Assembly: GCA_964607165.1 (NCBI GenBank)
Contig: CAZSIT010000002.1
Location: 159,086 to 223,085 of the forward strand
Length of the DNA stretch: 64,000 nt
Direction: 5' to 3'
Origin: DSPP01 sp964607165
Lineage (GTDB): Bacteria; Zixibacteria; MSB-5A5; DSPP01
Positions 18,200-27,503 of the stretch are shown piece after piece. Position 1 is the stretch's first letter. Every line of letters begins with the position of its first letter. The translations under genes and the position numbers were made by a program. Under the pieces are notes generated by a model, which was not told the origin of the DNA, searched no databases, and was given only the letters and a program-made list of their open reading frames with translations.

Positions 18200-18745
18200 A
18201 TGGCCGGTGTTGATGTAGGCGGAAGCAGACCGCAACGCAAGGGCACGGGACTTAGGCGCCCAAAAAGACGTTTGGGAATACGTATTGATATGACCCCCAT
18301 GGTGGATATCGCTTTTTTGCTTTTGATTTTCTATATGGTTACCACCATCTTCACCACTCCGCAGGCGATGGAGGTAAACCTGCCCAAAGACGACAAGCTG
18401 GAAATTAAGATTGCCGAATCCAATCTTATGACCATTCGGATAGCCAAGGATGGCAAACTTTACGAAAACATCGGCGCCAAAAAACCCAAAGAAGTGTTGC
18501 CCCAGCAATTGCGCAACTTTTTAGTGGAGAAAAACAAGGCTAACTGGGAAAAGTTGGTTACTTTGATTCGGATTCATAAAGAGGCCCCTTATTACAAAAT
18601 GGTTTATCTGGTGGATGAAATTCAAGTGGCTGAATTGAAAATACAAGAAACCTACCCCAACTACAGCTCGCGCTTTGCCTTTGACACCTGGACCGAAGCG
18701 GACGACAAGGAAATCGACCGGGCGCTAAACGGAGGGGGCGAATGA
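18200..18745 (+). CDS. exbD: ExbD/TolR-family protein 2
   Basis: 181 residues with a longer, Gly/Arg/Lys-rich N-terminus, then the family helix IDMTPMVDIAFLLLIFYMVT with the conserved Asp, and a periplasmic domain. Paired unlike ExbD proteins are common in FCB-group and delta-proteobacterial TonB clusters and probably form a heterodimer. GGAGAGGTG precedes the start. It overlaps the TonB gene by four bases (ATGA). Confidence 0.9.
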   Translation: MAGVDVGGSRPQRKGTGLRRPKRRLGIRIDMTPMVDIAFLLLIFYMVTTIFTTPQAMEVNLPKDDKLEIKIAESNLMTIRIAKDGKLYENIGAKKPKEVLPQQLRNFLVEKNKANWEKLVTLIRIHKEAPYYKMVYLVDEIQVAELKIQETYPNYSSRFAFDTWTEADDKEIDRALNGGGE

Positions 18746-19431
18746 ACGGTTTAACTTTAAACTACGGCGCCTTTGAGCTAAAAAGAACTTATCAAAGAAA
18801 CTTGGCCCGTGCGCTGGCCATCGCGGCGGGCATTCACATCTTAATCATTGGCGGCTTTTTGACCTATAACTTTATTAAAAGTCTCAACGCTCGCGACAAA
18901 AACGTCATAGTTATAAAAGACATTAGGTCGCTGCCTCCCCCTTCCCTGCAGAATAAGCCGCCCACGCTGAAAGTCGAGCCCCCAAAAATCAAGCCGCCGG
19001 CCGTCGGAATCCCGAAAGCGATTCCGGACGAACAGGTGGTGGAAGAAATTGTTCTGGCTTCCCAGAAAGATCTGGCCGAACTAACACTCACGAACGTGGG
19101 AACCGGGGAGTCGCTGGCGATTGACATTGATTACACCCCGGAAATTGGGGAATTTATAGTCGTAGAGGATGAGCCGGCCTTGATAACTAAAATTAAACCG
19201 AGATACCCGGAAATCGCCCGGGAACACAAAATAGAAGGCCAGGTGCTGGTAGCCATACTGGTGGGTACCGATGGCAAAGTCCAGGACCTCAAAATCCTTA
19301 AAAGCTCCAACGAGATTTTTAATGAAGATGCCGTTGCCGCCGTTAAACAATGGGTTTTCAAACCGGCCATTCAGAATAAAAAGCCGATAAAATTCTGGTA
19401 TAACGCACCCATCGTCTTTAAGATAGAGTAA
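18742..19431 (+). CDS. tonB: TonB-family protein 1
   Basis: 229 residues: cytoplasmic stretch, one anchor helix (about 28-50), a Pro/Lys-rich linker (SLPPPSLQNKPPTLKVEPPK), and a C-terminal TonB domain (about 150-229) with YPEIAREHKIEGQV, VGTDGKV and WVFKPAIQNKKPI. It spans the periplasm to drive outer-membrane receptors. It overlaps exbD by ATGA and is followed 71 bases later by a close paralogue. Confidence 0.9.
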   Translation: MNGLTLNYGAFELKRTYQRNLARALAIAAGIHILIIGGFLTYNFIKSLNARDKNVIVIKDIRSLPPPSLQNKPPTLKVEPPKIKPPAVGIPKAIPDEQVVEEIVLASQKDLAELTLTNVGTGESLAIDIDYTPEIGEFIVVEDEPALITKIKPRYPEIAREHKIEGQVLVAILVGTDGKVQDLKILKSSNEIFNEDAVAAVKQWVFKPAIQNKKPIKFWYNAPIVFKIE

Positions 19432-19502
19432 GCTTCAACGTAAGGCGCCGAAAAGGGCAAAAAATTTAACTTAGGATCCGCGGTGATCCGAAAGGAGGAT
19501 TT

Positions 19503-20192
19503 ATGTCCGTTTACTACGGTGCTTTTGAGTTAAAGGCCGCTTACCAAGGTAACTTGGGCCGAGCTCTGTTTTTGGCGGCTGGCTTTCATCTTTTAGTCAT
19601 CGGGGGAGTTTTGGTTTATAAGGCTACAAGAATACCCGATTTACTTGAGAAGCAGGTAATTGTGATTGATAAAACAAAACCTGTACCTCTACCACGATTT
19701 CAAAGAAAAATGCCGACTACGAAAGTCGAAAAGCCAAAAGTAAAGCCGCCAGCAGTTGGAGTGCTCCGAGCCATTCCGGACGAACCGGTTCCTTTCGAGA
19801 CGGAGCTTTCGACCCAGGAAACCCTTGAGCCGCACAACGGGCCGACAGGAGAGGGCATCACCGATTCATTCGCGGCGGGCACCGCTTTGGAAGAAGATCC
19901 CCAACCGGACAGTTTCATTGTTGCAGACGAACTTCCGGTTTTGATAAATAAGGTCAATCCTTCCTATCCAGAAATAGCCCGCATACATAAAATTGAAGGG
20001 AAGGTCACAGTTGCCATTTTGGTCGGAACGGATGGCCGGGTGCGGGACTGCAGAATCAGACAAAGCACCAACGAAATTTTCAACGAAGAAGCCTTAGCCG
20101 CAGTGAAACAATGGGCTTTCAAACCGGCCATACAGAATAAAAGGCCCATTAAGTTCTGGTACAACGCCCCGATTGTTTTCAAGATAGAATGA
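19503..20192 (+). CDS. tonB: TonB-family protein 2
   Basis: 229 residues, the same length and plan as the preceding TonB and closely similar in the first 50 and last 80 residues; the linker (about 95-140) is diverged. AAGGAGG lies six bases upstream of the ATG. The tandem copies look like a duplication followed by linker divergence, which may allow them to serve different receptors. The gene converges on the minus-strand glycosyltransferase with only 24 bases between the stops. Confidence 0.9.
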   Translation: MSVYYGAFELKAAYQGNLGRALFLAAGFHLLVIGGVLVYKATRIPDLLEKQVIVIDKTKPVPLPRFQRKMPTTKVEKPKVKPPAVGVLRAIPDEPVPFETELSTQETLEPHNGPTGEGITDSFAAGTALEEDPQPDSFIVADELPVLINKVNPSYPEIARIHKIEGKVTVAILVGTDGRVRDCRIRQSTNEIFNEEALAAVKQWAFKPAIQNKRPIKFWYNAPIVFKIE

Positions 20193-20216
20193 CTTGAAAC
20201 TAAGCCGCTTCGACCG

Positions 20217-21623
20217 CTACGAGGGCTCTTCAAAAGAAGTTTTGTTAGATGGCTTAAAAGTAAGCACCGCCAGAAAGGCAAAAAAAGGAACCACCGGATG
20301 ATGAAACCGGTCGACACCCATAAAGAAAAAGTGCGTCGCGGCCCAGCATAGAATGGTAGCAACGGGAAAAACGATTGCAATCTTTCTGTTTTTTTGGGGG
20401 CTCAAAAGAGAGGTAAGAGTATTGAGCGTTGCAGAAAAAAACAAAATCCACCAAAAAGCTTGGCCTAACATTCCCCAAACCAGCTGTCCATACGATGGGG
20501 TGGCAGTTAACCCTTGCAGAACATAAGTATAGTCGAAACCAAAAACCTTTATCTCTTCGGTCAATCCCCTTCTTAAATATTCCCAAGGGCGTTTACCTAT
20601 AACTCTCCACCCAAACTGTCGAGACTTTTGCTCCATTTTTCCTTCCTCGGGAAAATCCAGCCGCATTGAATCCGGCGAATGATATCGTCCGGTGGATTGG
20701 GGGTCGGCCCGCATCCAGAAATTGATGCCTGAATTAGTTGAAAGAGTCCAAACCCCGAAGTTCTTATGATTGCGATGATACCAAAATCCAGTCGCAATAA
20801 TTACACCCATTAAGAACAGTACCAAACTGACCCATCGCTTTTTAGCCACCGACATTAGGATGGGTATAATTCCCCAAGCCAGCACTACCGGTCGAACCAA
20901 AGCGGAAATTCCCATGGTCAAACCGGACACAAAAGAGAAAGTCTTATACTTCCGGCCTTTTTCCCAGAAGTAGATGCCTAGAATCCAAAGGAACCCAAAT
21001 AAATGTTCGGAAAGAATATTTTGGGTTGTATAGAGAGTCGGCGGATAGAAGGCGGCCATCGCAACCGCCTTCAGAGCTGTTTCCTCATCTTTCCACAGGG
21101 CAAAAGTCCTCCAGAGCAAAAGAAGCGAAAAGATGCCTAAAAGAACATTCGCAAACTTGGGCGAAAAAGTGCTGTGGCCAAAAATCTTATAAATCCCGGC
21201 CAGAAAGGCTGGGTATCCAATCGGCCGATAGGCGGTTAGTTTTCCGTTTTCCTGAAAAGTTCCTGTCGCAGCCAGAGTTTGGGCTAACTGGTCGTATTCT
21301 TTTGCATCTGAACTTAGGGGGGCGACACCAAAGATTATGACGGCCAGGCGCAATAGAGCAGCCAACACCAAAATTAAAACAATTTTTTGCTTCAAATTGC
21401 CAGAAGAAAACCAAGTCCAGCTTGACTGCCCGACCCAAATTCCAAAGTAGATTGCCCATACAAAGGAGAGCAGCCAAAAGCCAAGGTGGTGAACACGAGA
21501 GATTTTGATTGTCGCCCAGGGTGGGCCGTAAGTTTGGATAAAGTTTGAAAGGGGGCCAAAAAGAAACGGGGAAATTGAAATACCGATCAATCCAGCGACA
21601 AAATAAATATGCTTTTTCGACAC
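20217..21623 (-). CDS. GT39/ArnT-like membrane glycosyltransferase 1
   Basis: 468 residues with about ten transmembrane helices. The first periplasmic loop carries the acidic motif PLSSDAKEYDQLAQTL followed by YRPIGYPAFLAGIYKIFG, as in lipid-phosphate-sugar dependent glycosyltransferases of the GT39/GT83 type. These transfer a sugar from a polyprenyl phosphate to lipid A, protein or glycan; the acceptor here is unknown. A close paralogue lies directly upstream (21748-23136) and the two probably form one transcription unit. Confidence 0.8.
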   Translation of the reverse strand: MSKKHIYFVAGLIGISISPFLFGPLSNFIQTYGPPWATIKISRVHHLGFWLLSFVWAIYFGIWVGQSSWTWFSSGNLKQKIVLILVLAALLRLAVIIFGVAPLSSDAKEYDQLAQTLAATGTFQENGKLTAYRPIGYPAFLAGIYKIFGHSTFSPKFANVLLGIFSLLLLWRTFALWKDEETALKAVAMAAFYPPTLYTTQNILSEHLFGFLWILGIYFWEKGRKYKTFSFVSGLTMGISALVRPVVLAWGIIPILMSVAKKRWVSLVLFLMGVIIATGFWYHRNHKNFGVWTLSTNSGINFWMRADPQSTGRYHSPDSMRLDFPEEGKMEQKSRQFGWRVIGKRPWEYLRRGLTEEIKVFGFDYTYVLQGLTATPSYGQLVWGMLGQAFWWILFFSATLNTLTSLLSPQKNRKIAIVFPVATILCWAATHFFFMGVDRFHHPVVPFFAFLAVLTFKPSNKTSFEEPS

Positions 21624-21747
21624 CGGCCAAAATATAGAAATTAACCGAACCTTGGTCTATTGGTTCCAGGGCTCCAATTAAAATAAAATAGAAAAGTCAG
21701 TAGAAGCCGGAAATCGCTTTTGCTCGAAGGAATTAAAACTTTGTCTT

Positions 21748-23136
21748 TTACCTCTCTTCTTGCCGGGCTGAAAAAGTCAGCGCCGCCAGAAAAGCAAAGA
21801 AGGGAACCACTGGATGATGGTAACGTCCAACCCCCACAAAAAAGAAGTGCACGGCGGCCCAGCAAAGCAAAGTCCAAATGGGCAAAAGACTGCCGGCTTC
21901 GGCTCTTTTTCTACGCAAAAACAGAGCGGGAACTGCCTTAATCGTGCCAAAAAATAACAATATCCACCAGTAAGCCTGGCCTGCAATTCCCCAGATTAGT
22001 TCTTTATGGGAAGGTTTTTCGTACAGGTCGAAAACGAAATTGTAATCCAGGCCAAAAAGCACCGCCTCCTTCACCAAACCCAACCGAAGGTATTCCAAAG
22101 GATGGCTGCGCACGTAGTCCCAGCCCAGCTTCCAGGCTGTCCGCTCTGCCTTTCCCTGGTCGGATAAGTCGAACGGAAGCGAATCGGGCATAAAGTAATG
22201 GCCGTTAGCCTGCGGGTTGGCCCCCATCCAAAAACCCAAGCCGGCATGGGTGGAAAGGGCCCAGCGGCCAAACTTATCGTGATTGCGGTAAACCCAGGGT
22301 GCGGTCACCGCAGCGGTCATCAAAAGAAAAGCGCTTAGGCAAACCCAACGCCTCTGTTGGACGGCTATTATGGCGGGTATAATTGACCAAACTAAGGCCA
22401 CCGGACGTACCAAAGCCGACAGGCCGAAAAAGATTCCAGAGAAGAAAGACCACACCTTGCGCCCTGCCGCTTTTTCCCATAAGTAGATGCTTAATATCCA
22501 AAGGAAAACAAAAAACTGCTCGGAAAGAAGGTTTTGGGTGGAATATATTTCCGGCACAAAGAAAGCCACCATACCGGTCGCTTTCAATGCGGTTTTTTCA
22601 TCTTCCCAAAAAGCAAAGAGCTTCCAAAGCACTAAAAGGGAGAAGACATCCAGCAGCAGGTTAGCCAGCTTGGCTGCCCAGAGATTGTGGCCGAAGACTC
22701 TGTAAATCCCGGCCAGAAAGGCGACGTAACCGACCGGCCGAAAGGCGGTCGGCTTTCCGCCATCCTCATAATTACCGGTTTGAGCCAGTGTCACCGCCAA
22801 CTGGTCGTAGTGGCCGGCGTCGGAAACTTGAGGCAGATTTACAAGGAGAATTACGGCCAGCCGGATGAGCACGGCAGCGGCCAGAATCAGATAAAACTTG
22901 CGCCTCGGTGCGCCGGTCTCAAACCAGTCCCAGCTGGATTTCCGGACCCACACGCCAAAATAGAAAGCCCAGGCGAAGGCAATGAGCCAAAATGCAACAT
23001 GGTAAACCAACGATATATCGCTTTTAAGTCGGGCCGGCCCGTGATTTTGAATGAAAGAACAGAGGGATTGAAAGAAAAAGGGAGTTATCGTAACTCCAGC
23101 CAGACCGAAGAAGAAGAAAATCACTTTTTTTGACAT
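21748..23136 (-). CDS. GT39/ArnT-like membrane glycosyltransferase 2
   Basis: About 462 residues, paralogous along its whole length to the downstream gene, with the loop motif VSDAGHYDQLAVTL and FRPVGYVAFLAGIYRVFGH. The start is set at MSKKVIFF because the paralogue begins MSKKHIYF; an upstream in-frame ATG at 23163 lacks this support. The C-terminal part has the shared HFFFVGVGRYHHPVVPFFAFL motif. Function as for its neighbour. Confidence 0.8.
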   Translation of the reverse strand: MSKKVIFFFFGLAGVTITPFFFQSLCSFIQNHGPARLKSDISLVYHVAFWLIAFAWAFYFGVWVRKSSWDWFETGAPRRKFYLILAAAVLIRLAVILLVNLPQVSDAGHYDQLAVTLAQTGNYEDGGKPTAFRPVGYVAFLAGIYRVFGHNLWAAKLANLLLDVFSLLVLWKLFAFWEDEKTALKATGMVAFFVPEIYSTQNLLSEQFFVFLWILSIYLWEKAAGRKVWSFFSGIFFGLSALVRPVALVWSIIPAIIAVQQRRWVCLSAFLLMTAAVTAPWVYRNHDKFGRWALSTHAGLGFWMGANPQANGHYFMPDSLPFDLSDQGKAERTAWKLGWDYVRSHPLEYLRLGLVKEAVLFGLDYNFVFDLYEKPSHKELIWGIAGQAYWWILLFFGTIKAVPALFLRRKRAEAGSLLPIWTLLCWAAVHFFFVGVGRYHHPVVPFFAFLAALTFSARQEER

Positions 23137-23199
23137 GGTGCTGGAATATAAGCGAAAGCCCAAAAAGCTGTTTTATTTTTTGTGGATTGACGGCGGGAC

Positions 23200-23520
23200 T
23201 TAGGATTTAATTAGAAGCAGCACTCCAAAAAGCGCTGCGGAAATCGGAAAAACCAAAAGAAACGAAAGCGGCGTTACCAAGGCCAATAGGCCGGAAATGG
23301 CGGCGGAGGGTAAAAGCACGTAGCGGAACAAATCGAAAAGAAAGCGCAGAATCCGGATTACGATTGCCACCGCAAGCAGAACCGAAAGGGCTGTCAATGC
23401 TATCCCTCCGACGGAACCTAATTTGGGGAAGGCGTATTTATAGAAGGTTGTTAAAGCATACCAGATGGAAACGAAAATAGGAGATAAAGTTTTAAGAATC
23501 GCGTCGATGGCGTCCGGCAT
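23200..23520 (-). CDS. Small membrane protein of unknown function
   Basis: 106 residues with three hydrophobic segments (about 12-30, 38-60 and 68-103). I do not recognise a family. Its start lies inside the end of the upstream gene (overlap of 29 bases), so the two are probably co-expressed. It precedes the glycosyltransferase pair on the same strand. Confidence 0.55.
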   Translation of the reverse strand: MPDAIDAILKTLSPIFVSIWYALTTFYKYAFPKLGSVGGIALTALSVLLAVAIVIRILRFLFDLFRYVLLPSAAISGLLALVTPLSFLLVFPISAALFGVLLLIKS

Positions 23521-23758
23521 TCCTCTTACCTTTGAGGCTTTTGGACGCTTCCATTGGCTCGATGGTCAGGCTGGATTCCCCCACCCGCGCAAGCCCGTTC
23601 ATCCTCTGTACCAGAAAATTCTGGCTGCCAATCCAGCTCTGTGAGAGGGCTAAAACTTCCTCCTCTTCAATCTCATCTTCCCAGTCCAAAACCACCTGAT
23701 CGTAATGTTTTCCCGAAACCACCAGGTTGTCCATCGCAAGCGTGAATTTGACTTTCAT
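23492..23758 (-). CDS. Small acidic protein of unknown function
   Basis: 88 residues from the ATG at 23758, chosen for its strong GGAGGGG site five bases upstream; the frame is open further up but without a comparable site. The middle is acidic (DWEDEIEEEEVL) and the C-terminus is basic. Not recognised. It heads a possible four-gene minus-strand unit with the small membrane protein and the glycosyltransferases, divergent from purB. Confidence 0.55.
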   Translation of the reverse strand: MKVKFTLAMDNLVVSGKHYDQVVLDWEDEIEEEEVLALSQSWIGSQNFLVQRMNGLARVGESSLTIEPMEASKSLKGKRNAGRHRRDS

Positions 23759-23978
23759 CTTCCCCTCCACCCACCTGTTTCGCAACGACAGTGCCAAGAT
23801 AGTTTTTGCCAAACCCTCTAAAAGCGCTCGTATTCTATTAGCGTTCAGCGAGTTAGGCGTAATAGGAAACCCCCTATATTTTTTTCGATTTAAAGTTTCC
23901 AAAACCTATTGTTCTCTCCCCTTTTTTCGTGAGCACCTCCAATATAGTTTTACACATTATATAGGCACGGTTTTGGTT

Positions 23979-24006
23979 TTTGCATTTTGGGGTAGAAGCA
24001 TATATT
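23979..24006 (+). promoter_or_regulatory. Probable purB promoter
   Basis: TTTGCA (23979-23984), 16 bases, TATATT (24001-24006). The -10 box ends eight bases before the purB ATG and there is no ribosome site, so a leaderless transcript is likely. Confidence 0.55.
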
Positions 24007-24014
24007 CCAAATAG

Positions 24015-25502
24015 ATGAAGCAAGACGACAAAATCTCCATCTTCGATTTAGCTTCTCCGCTTGATTTTCGTTACTACGCTTCCGACTCCGCCGTTTTCGA
24101 GCGATTGAGAAACTACGCTTCGGAAGAGGCTTACGTTCAAGCCCAATTGAAAGTGGAGCTGGCGCTTTTGTGGGCACTGGAAGAAATCGGCATTGCTCCC
24201 AAAGGAACATACACTAAAGTGAGCAAGGCGCAGATTACGGCGCAAAAAGTTTACGAGGAGGAAAAGAAGACCGAGCACAACGTCCGGGCGCTGGTGAATC
24301 TGATTCAAAAGACGCTCCCGCCGGAAGCCGCCCCTTACGTCCATCTTTTTGCCACCTCGATGGACATTACCGACACGGCCCAGGCAGTGCGCATCAAATC
24401 AATGGTGCAAGAGGTAATCCTGCCGGATTTCATCGCTTTGACTGAACTCATAGCCGAAATGGCCAAAAAGGATGCGAAAACCGCCCAAATTGGTCGGACG
24501 CACGGTCAGTTTGCCGAGCCGGTCACCTTCGGCTTTTGGTTGGCCTATTACGCCAGCCGCCTTTTGGGGCGCGTGGAAAAAATTCAGGAGGCGAATAACC
24601 GGCTGGTCGGCAAATTTGCCGGGCCGGTAGGAGCTTACAATTCGCTCGCGCTCGCTTTTGGTGACAAGGCCACGCTTTTTGAAAAGCTTATCTTGAACAA
24701 GCTGGGCCTGGAAGTGGACGAGCGGCAGATTTCCACCCAAATCGTCCAGCCGGAACCCTTGGTGGATATGGGCTACGCCATCCTTTCCGCTTTTTCAGTT
24801 TTAGCCAATCTGGCCGACGATATGCGCCATTTGTACCGTTCCGAGATTGCCGAGGTGTACGAGCGGGGGGCCGAAAAGCGGGTTGGCTCTTCCACCATGC
24901 CGCACAAAATCAATCCCAAGGATTTTGAAAACGTCAAATCGCTCTGGAAGGCGTATGCCCCTCGGATGGTGACAATGCTATCCGACCAGATTTCCGAGCA
25001 CCAGCGGGATTTGACCAATTCCGCTTCCAACCGTTTTGCCATCGAGCTTTTTGTCGCCTTTGAGCAGGCGGTTTTGCGGATGAACAAAGCTTTATCCCGT
25101 TTGGAACCTAATCGCGAGAATCTGAAAAAGAATCTGGAGGCCAGCAAGTCGTTGATAGTGGCCGAGCCGATTTACATTGTGCTTGCCCTGGCAGGGCATC
25201 CGGCGCCGTATGAGAAGGCGAAAGAGTTGGCTGGCCGCGTTAGAGCAAAGAAAGAAAACCCGGTCGCCATCGTTAAAAAAGAACTGCCGGAGTATTGGAA
25301 CAAAATTTCCGACGTGGCCAAAAAGATTTTAGACGACCCGGCTTCCTACACCGGCGCCGCCCCTGCCCGCGCAGTCGAAATTTCCACAGTTGTTTCCAAA
25401 AGGCTGGCCCAGTTGAAAGTGGAGTTGAAAAAGTCGGTGCCGAAAAAAGATTTTGCGGTGGAAATGGATGAGTTAAAAAGAGCGCTGGGACAAAAACGGT
25501 AA
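24015..25502 (+). CDS. purB: Adenylosuccinate lyase
   Basis: 495-residue enzyme of the fumarase/aspartase superfamily that splits adenylosuccinate to AMP and SAICAR to AICAR in purine synthesis. The signature GSSTMPHKINPKDFEN (about 294-309) contains the catalytic Ser loop, and TAQIGRTHGQFAEPVTFG (about 155-172) carries the general acid His. Length is slightly longer than the common 430-480. purA lies 34 kb away on the same strand. No purine operon neighbours. Other superfamily members are possible but the motifs fit PurB best. Confidence 0.85.
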   Translation: MKQDDKISIFDLASPLDFRYYASDSAVFERLRNYASEEAYVQAQLKVELALLWALEEIGIAPKGTYTKVSKAQITAQKVYEEEKKTEHNVRALVNLIQKTLPPEAAPYVHLFATSMDITDTAQAVRIKSMVQEVILPDFIALTELIAEMAKKDAKTAQIGRTHGQFAEPVTFGFWLAYYASRLLGRVEKIQEANNRLVGKFAGPVGAYNSLALAFGDKATLFEKLILNKLGLEVDERQISTQIVQPEPLVDMGYAILSAFSVLANLADDMRHLYRSEIAEVYERGAEKRVGSSTMPHKINPKDFENVKSLWKAYAPRMVTMLSDQISEHQRDLTNSASNRFAIELFVAFEQAVLRMNKALSRLEPNRENLKKNLEASKSLIVAEPIYIVLALAGHPAPYEKAKELAGRVRAKKENPVAIVKKELPEYWNKISDVAKKILDDPASYTGAAPARAVEISTVVSKRLAQLKVELKKSVPKKDFAVEMDELKRALGQKR

Positions 25503-25521
25503 GAATAGTAAGGAGTATTAT

Positions 25522-26022
25522 ATGGAGCAAAAACAAACTACAAGTATTGATTTGAAACGGGAATTTCTGCGCCATACGGTGGCCACATTGGCCTATCGCG
25601 GCGGGAAGGCGGTGCGCGATGCTCCCGAAAATTTCGCCACCTTTAAAATCGGAGAAAAGACGCGAACGCCCATCGAGATACTGAAGCACATTTGTGACTT
25701 GCTTAAATGGGCACTCCTCCTGGCACAGGGAGATAATGCGTGGCAGGAGGTTCCACCCCGGCCGTGGGAGGGTGAGGTCGAGCGCTTCTTTGAGGAGCTT
25801 AAACGGCTGGATGATTATCTCGTCTCGGAAAAGCCTTTGGGAAATCCTGCCGAAAAGATTTTCCAGGGGCCGATTGCCGACGCCCACACTCACGTGGGGC
25901 AGATTGGACTTTTGCGCCGCCTGGCGGGAGCGCCGGTGCGGGGAGAAAATTATTTCAAAGCGGAGATTGTCACCGGCCGCGTGGGACCGGAGCAACCTTC
26001 CGTCCGGTTTGAATTCGATTGA
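25522..26022 (+). CDS. DinB-like four-helix protein
   Basis: 166 residues, all-alpha. Candidate metal-binding histidines occur as in the DinB/YfiT superfamily: one in ILKHICDLLKW (about 52) and two in ADAHTHVGQIGLLRRL (about 125-128). Members are thiol-dependent transferases or hydrolases and many are uncharacterised. AAGGAG lies six bases before the start. It sits between purB and a VOC-fold protein and has no evident link to either. Confidence 0.65.
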   Translation: MEQKQTTSIDLKREFLRHTVATLAYRGGKAVRDAPENFATFKIGEKTRTPIEILKHICDLLKWALLLAQGDNAWQEVPPRPWEGEVERFFEELKRLDDYLVSEKPLGNPAEKIFQGPIADAHTHVGQIGLLRRLAGAPVRGENYFKAEIVTGRVGPEQPSVRFEFD

Positions 26023-26044
26023 TTACCCAAGAGAGGAGAAAAAA

Positions 26045-26494
26045 ATGAAAGTTAAACCGATACCCAAAGGCTATCACACTGTAACCCCTTACTTGGTCGT
26101 TGAAGGGGCGGCCAAGCTGATTGATTTTTTAAAGAAGGCCTTCGATGCCAAAGAGAAGGAGCGGATGAAACGGCCGGACGGAGGCATTATGCATGCCGAG
26201 GTCAAAATCGGCGATTCGATGATAATGATGGCGGATGCGATGGGGCCGTATAAGCCGATGCCCGTCACCATCTACCTGTATATGAAGAACACGGACACGT
26301 TCTACAAACGGGCGCTGGCGGCCGGGGCTACTTCCGCAATGGAACCGGCCGATATGTTCTGGGGCGACCGCAACGCCGGAGTGAAGGACGCTTTTGGCAA
26401 CCAGTGGTGGATTGCCACCCGCAAGGAGAACGTATCGCCGAAGGAATTGAAAAAGCGCGCGGAGGAATATTCGAAAAAACAACAAAAGGCCTGA
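26045..26494 (+). CDS. VOC-family (glyoxalase/PhnB-like) protein
   Basis: 149 residues from the ATG at 26045, preceded by GAGAGGAG. The sequence VTPYLVVEGAAKLIDFLKKAFDAKE, MHAEVKIGDSMIMMAD and VKDAFGNQWWIATR are typical of PhnB-like glyoxalase/bleomycin-resistance fold proteins. The metal ligands and substrate are not certain. A longer upstream frame (from 25694) overlaps the DinB gene out of frame and is rejected. Confidence 0.8.
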   Translation: MKVKPIPKGYHTVTPYLVVEGAAKLIDFLKKAFDAKEKERMKRPDGGIMHAEVKIGDSMIMMADAMGPYKPMPVTIYLYMKNTDTFYKRALAAGATSAMEPADMFWGDRNAGVKDAFGNQWWIATRKENVSPKELKKRAEEYSKKQQKA

Positions 26495-26504
26495 ATCTGG
26501 AACT

Positions 26505-26633
26505 GTGGCGCAGGTTAAGCTTTATCCCTGGCCCGTACGGGCTCGGGCAGGCTAACCTGCGCTATCGATTATGCTTTCTAATAATAAACAACGCAGGATA
26601 GGTTCGCCTCTGGCGAACTTTATCCTGCGCCAC
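26505..26633. repeat. Two-arm palindromic element, GTGGCGCAGG type (copy 1)
   Basis: A 129-base element filling the gap before the methyltransferase gene. Outer repeat GTGGCGCAGG / CCTGCGCCAC. Arm 1 is CGCAGGTTA...TAACCTGCG and arm 2 is CGCAGGATA...TATCCTGCG, which encloses a further hairpin GTTCGCC-TCT-GGCGAAC. Copy 2 with the same plan is at 50590-50681. Confidence 0.8.
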
Positions 26634-26644
26634 GGCTGCCTGCG

Positions 26645-27460
26645 ATGAGTCGCGAAAAAGATTACATACTCGGCACGCACGACGAGGAGATTTTGCGCCT
26701 CGGATTGCAGCACCGGGTCTGGCGCCCGAAAGTGTTGGACGCCTGGAAGCGGGGAGGATTTACGGTCGGGCAGACGATTCTGGACGTCGGCTGTGGCCCG
26801 GGGTACGCCTCGATGGATTTAGCAGAAATTGTCGGCCCTTCCGGAAAAGTTTACGCCATTGACCGCTCAAGGCGGTTTTTGGACGCGCTGGAAGCAAAAC
26901 GTCAGAAGTTCGGGCTGGAAAACATCACCACCCTTGAACTGGACTTGGACGAGGCGGAACTGCCCTCGGTCGGAGCCGACAGCGCCTGGTGCCGCTGGGT
27001 TTTCGCCTTCGTCAAGCGCCCCCGCAACCTGTTAGCACGAATTGCCGGCGCTTTGAAGCCGGGCGGTGTTCTGGTTACGCACGAGTATTTCGACTACTCC
27101 ACCTGGCGGCTGGCGCCAAGGTCACCGGAACACGAGGAGTTTGTGCGCGTGGTAATGGAAAGCTGGCGCGAAACCGGCGGCGAACCGGACATTGGGCTTA
27201 ATTTACCCACTTGGCTGGATGAATTGGGGTTTGAGACGAAGCAACTCAACCCGATAATCGAAATTTTTCCGAAATCTAACTATTGGTGGCAGTGGCCGAA
27301 GTCGTTTATCGACGTCGGCCTGCGCCGGATGGTCGATTTGGGCCATTTGACCGCCGACCGCGCCCGCGCCATCTCGGAAGCTTTTACCGCCCGCGAAGCC
27401 CAACCCGGCACGCTGATGATTACACCGGCGGTGTTGGAGATTATTGCCGTGAAACGGTAA
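26645..27460 (+). CDS. Class I SAM-dependent methyltransferase
   Basis: 271 residues. The SAM-binding motif ILDVGCGPGYASMDL (about 45-59), the acidic residue at the end of strand 2 (VYAIDRS) and LKPGGVLVTHEYFDY (motif for strand 5) define a Rossmann methyltransferase of the UbiE/Methyltransf_11 type. The substrate is unknown. No ribosome site is seen; a repeat element lies directly upstream. Confidence 0.8.
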   Translation: MSREKDYILGTHDEEILRLGLQHRVWRPKVLDAWKRGGFTVGQTILDVGCGPGYASMDLAEIVGPSGKVYAIDRSRRFLDALEAKRQKFGLENITTLELDLDEAELPSVGADSAWCRWVFAFVKRPRNLLARIAGALKPGGVLVTHEYFDYSTWRLAPRSPEHEEFVRVVMESWRETGGEPDIGLNLPTWLDELGFETKQLNPIIEIFPKSNYWWQWPKSFIDVGLRRMVDLGHLTADRARAISEAFTAREAQPGTLMITPAVLEIIAVKR

Positions 27461-27503
27461 AACAATATTAAAGGTTGAGAGCAGTACTTAAATAAAATAA
27501 AGG

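Noticed and set aside
25694..26044. Long N-terminal extension of the VOC protein
   Set aside because: It overlaps the DinB-like gene in another frame; the ATG at 26045 has a ribosome site and gives the normal family start.
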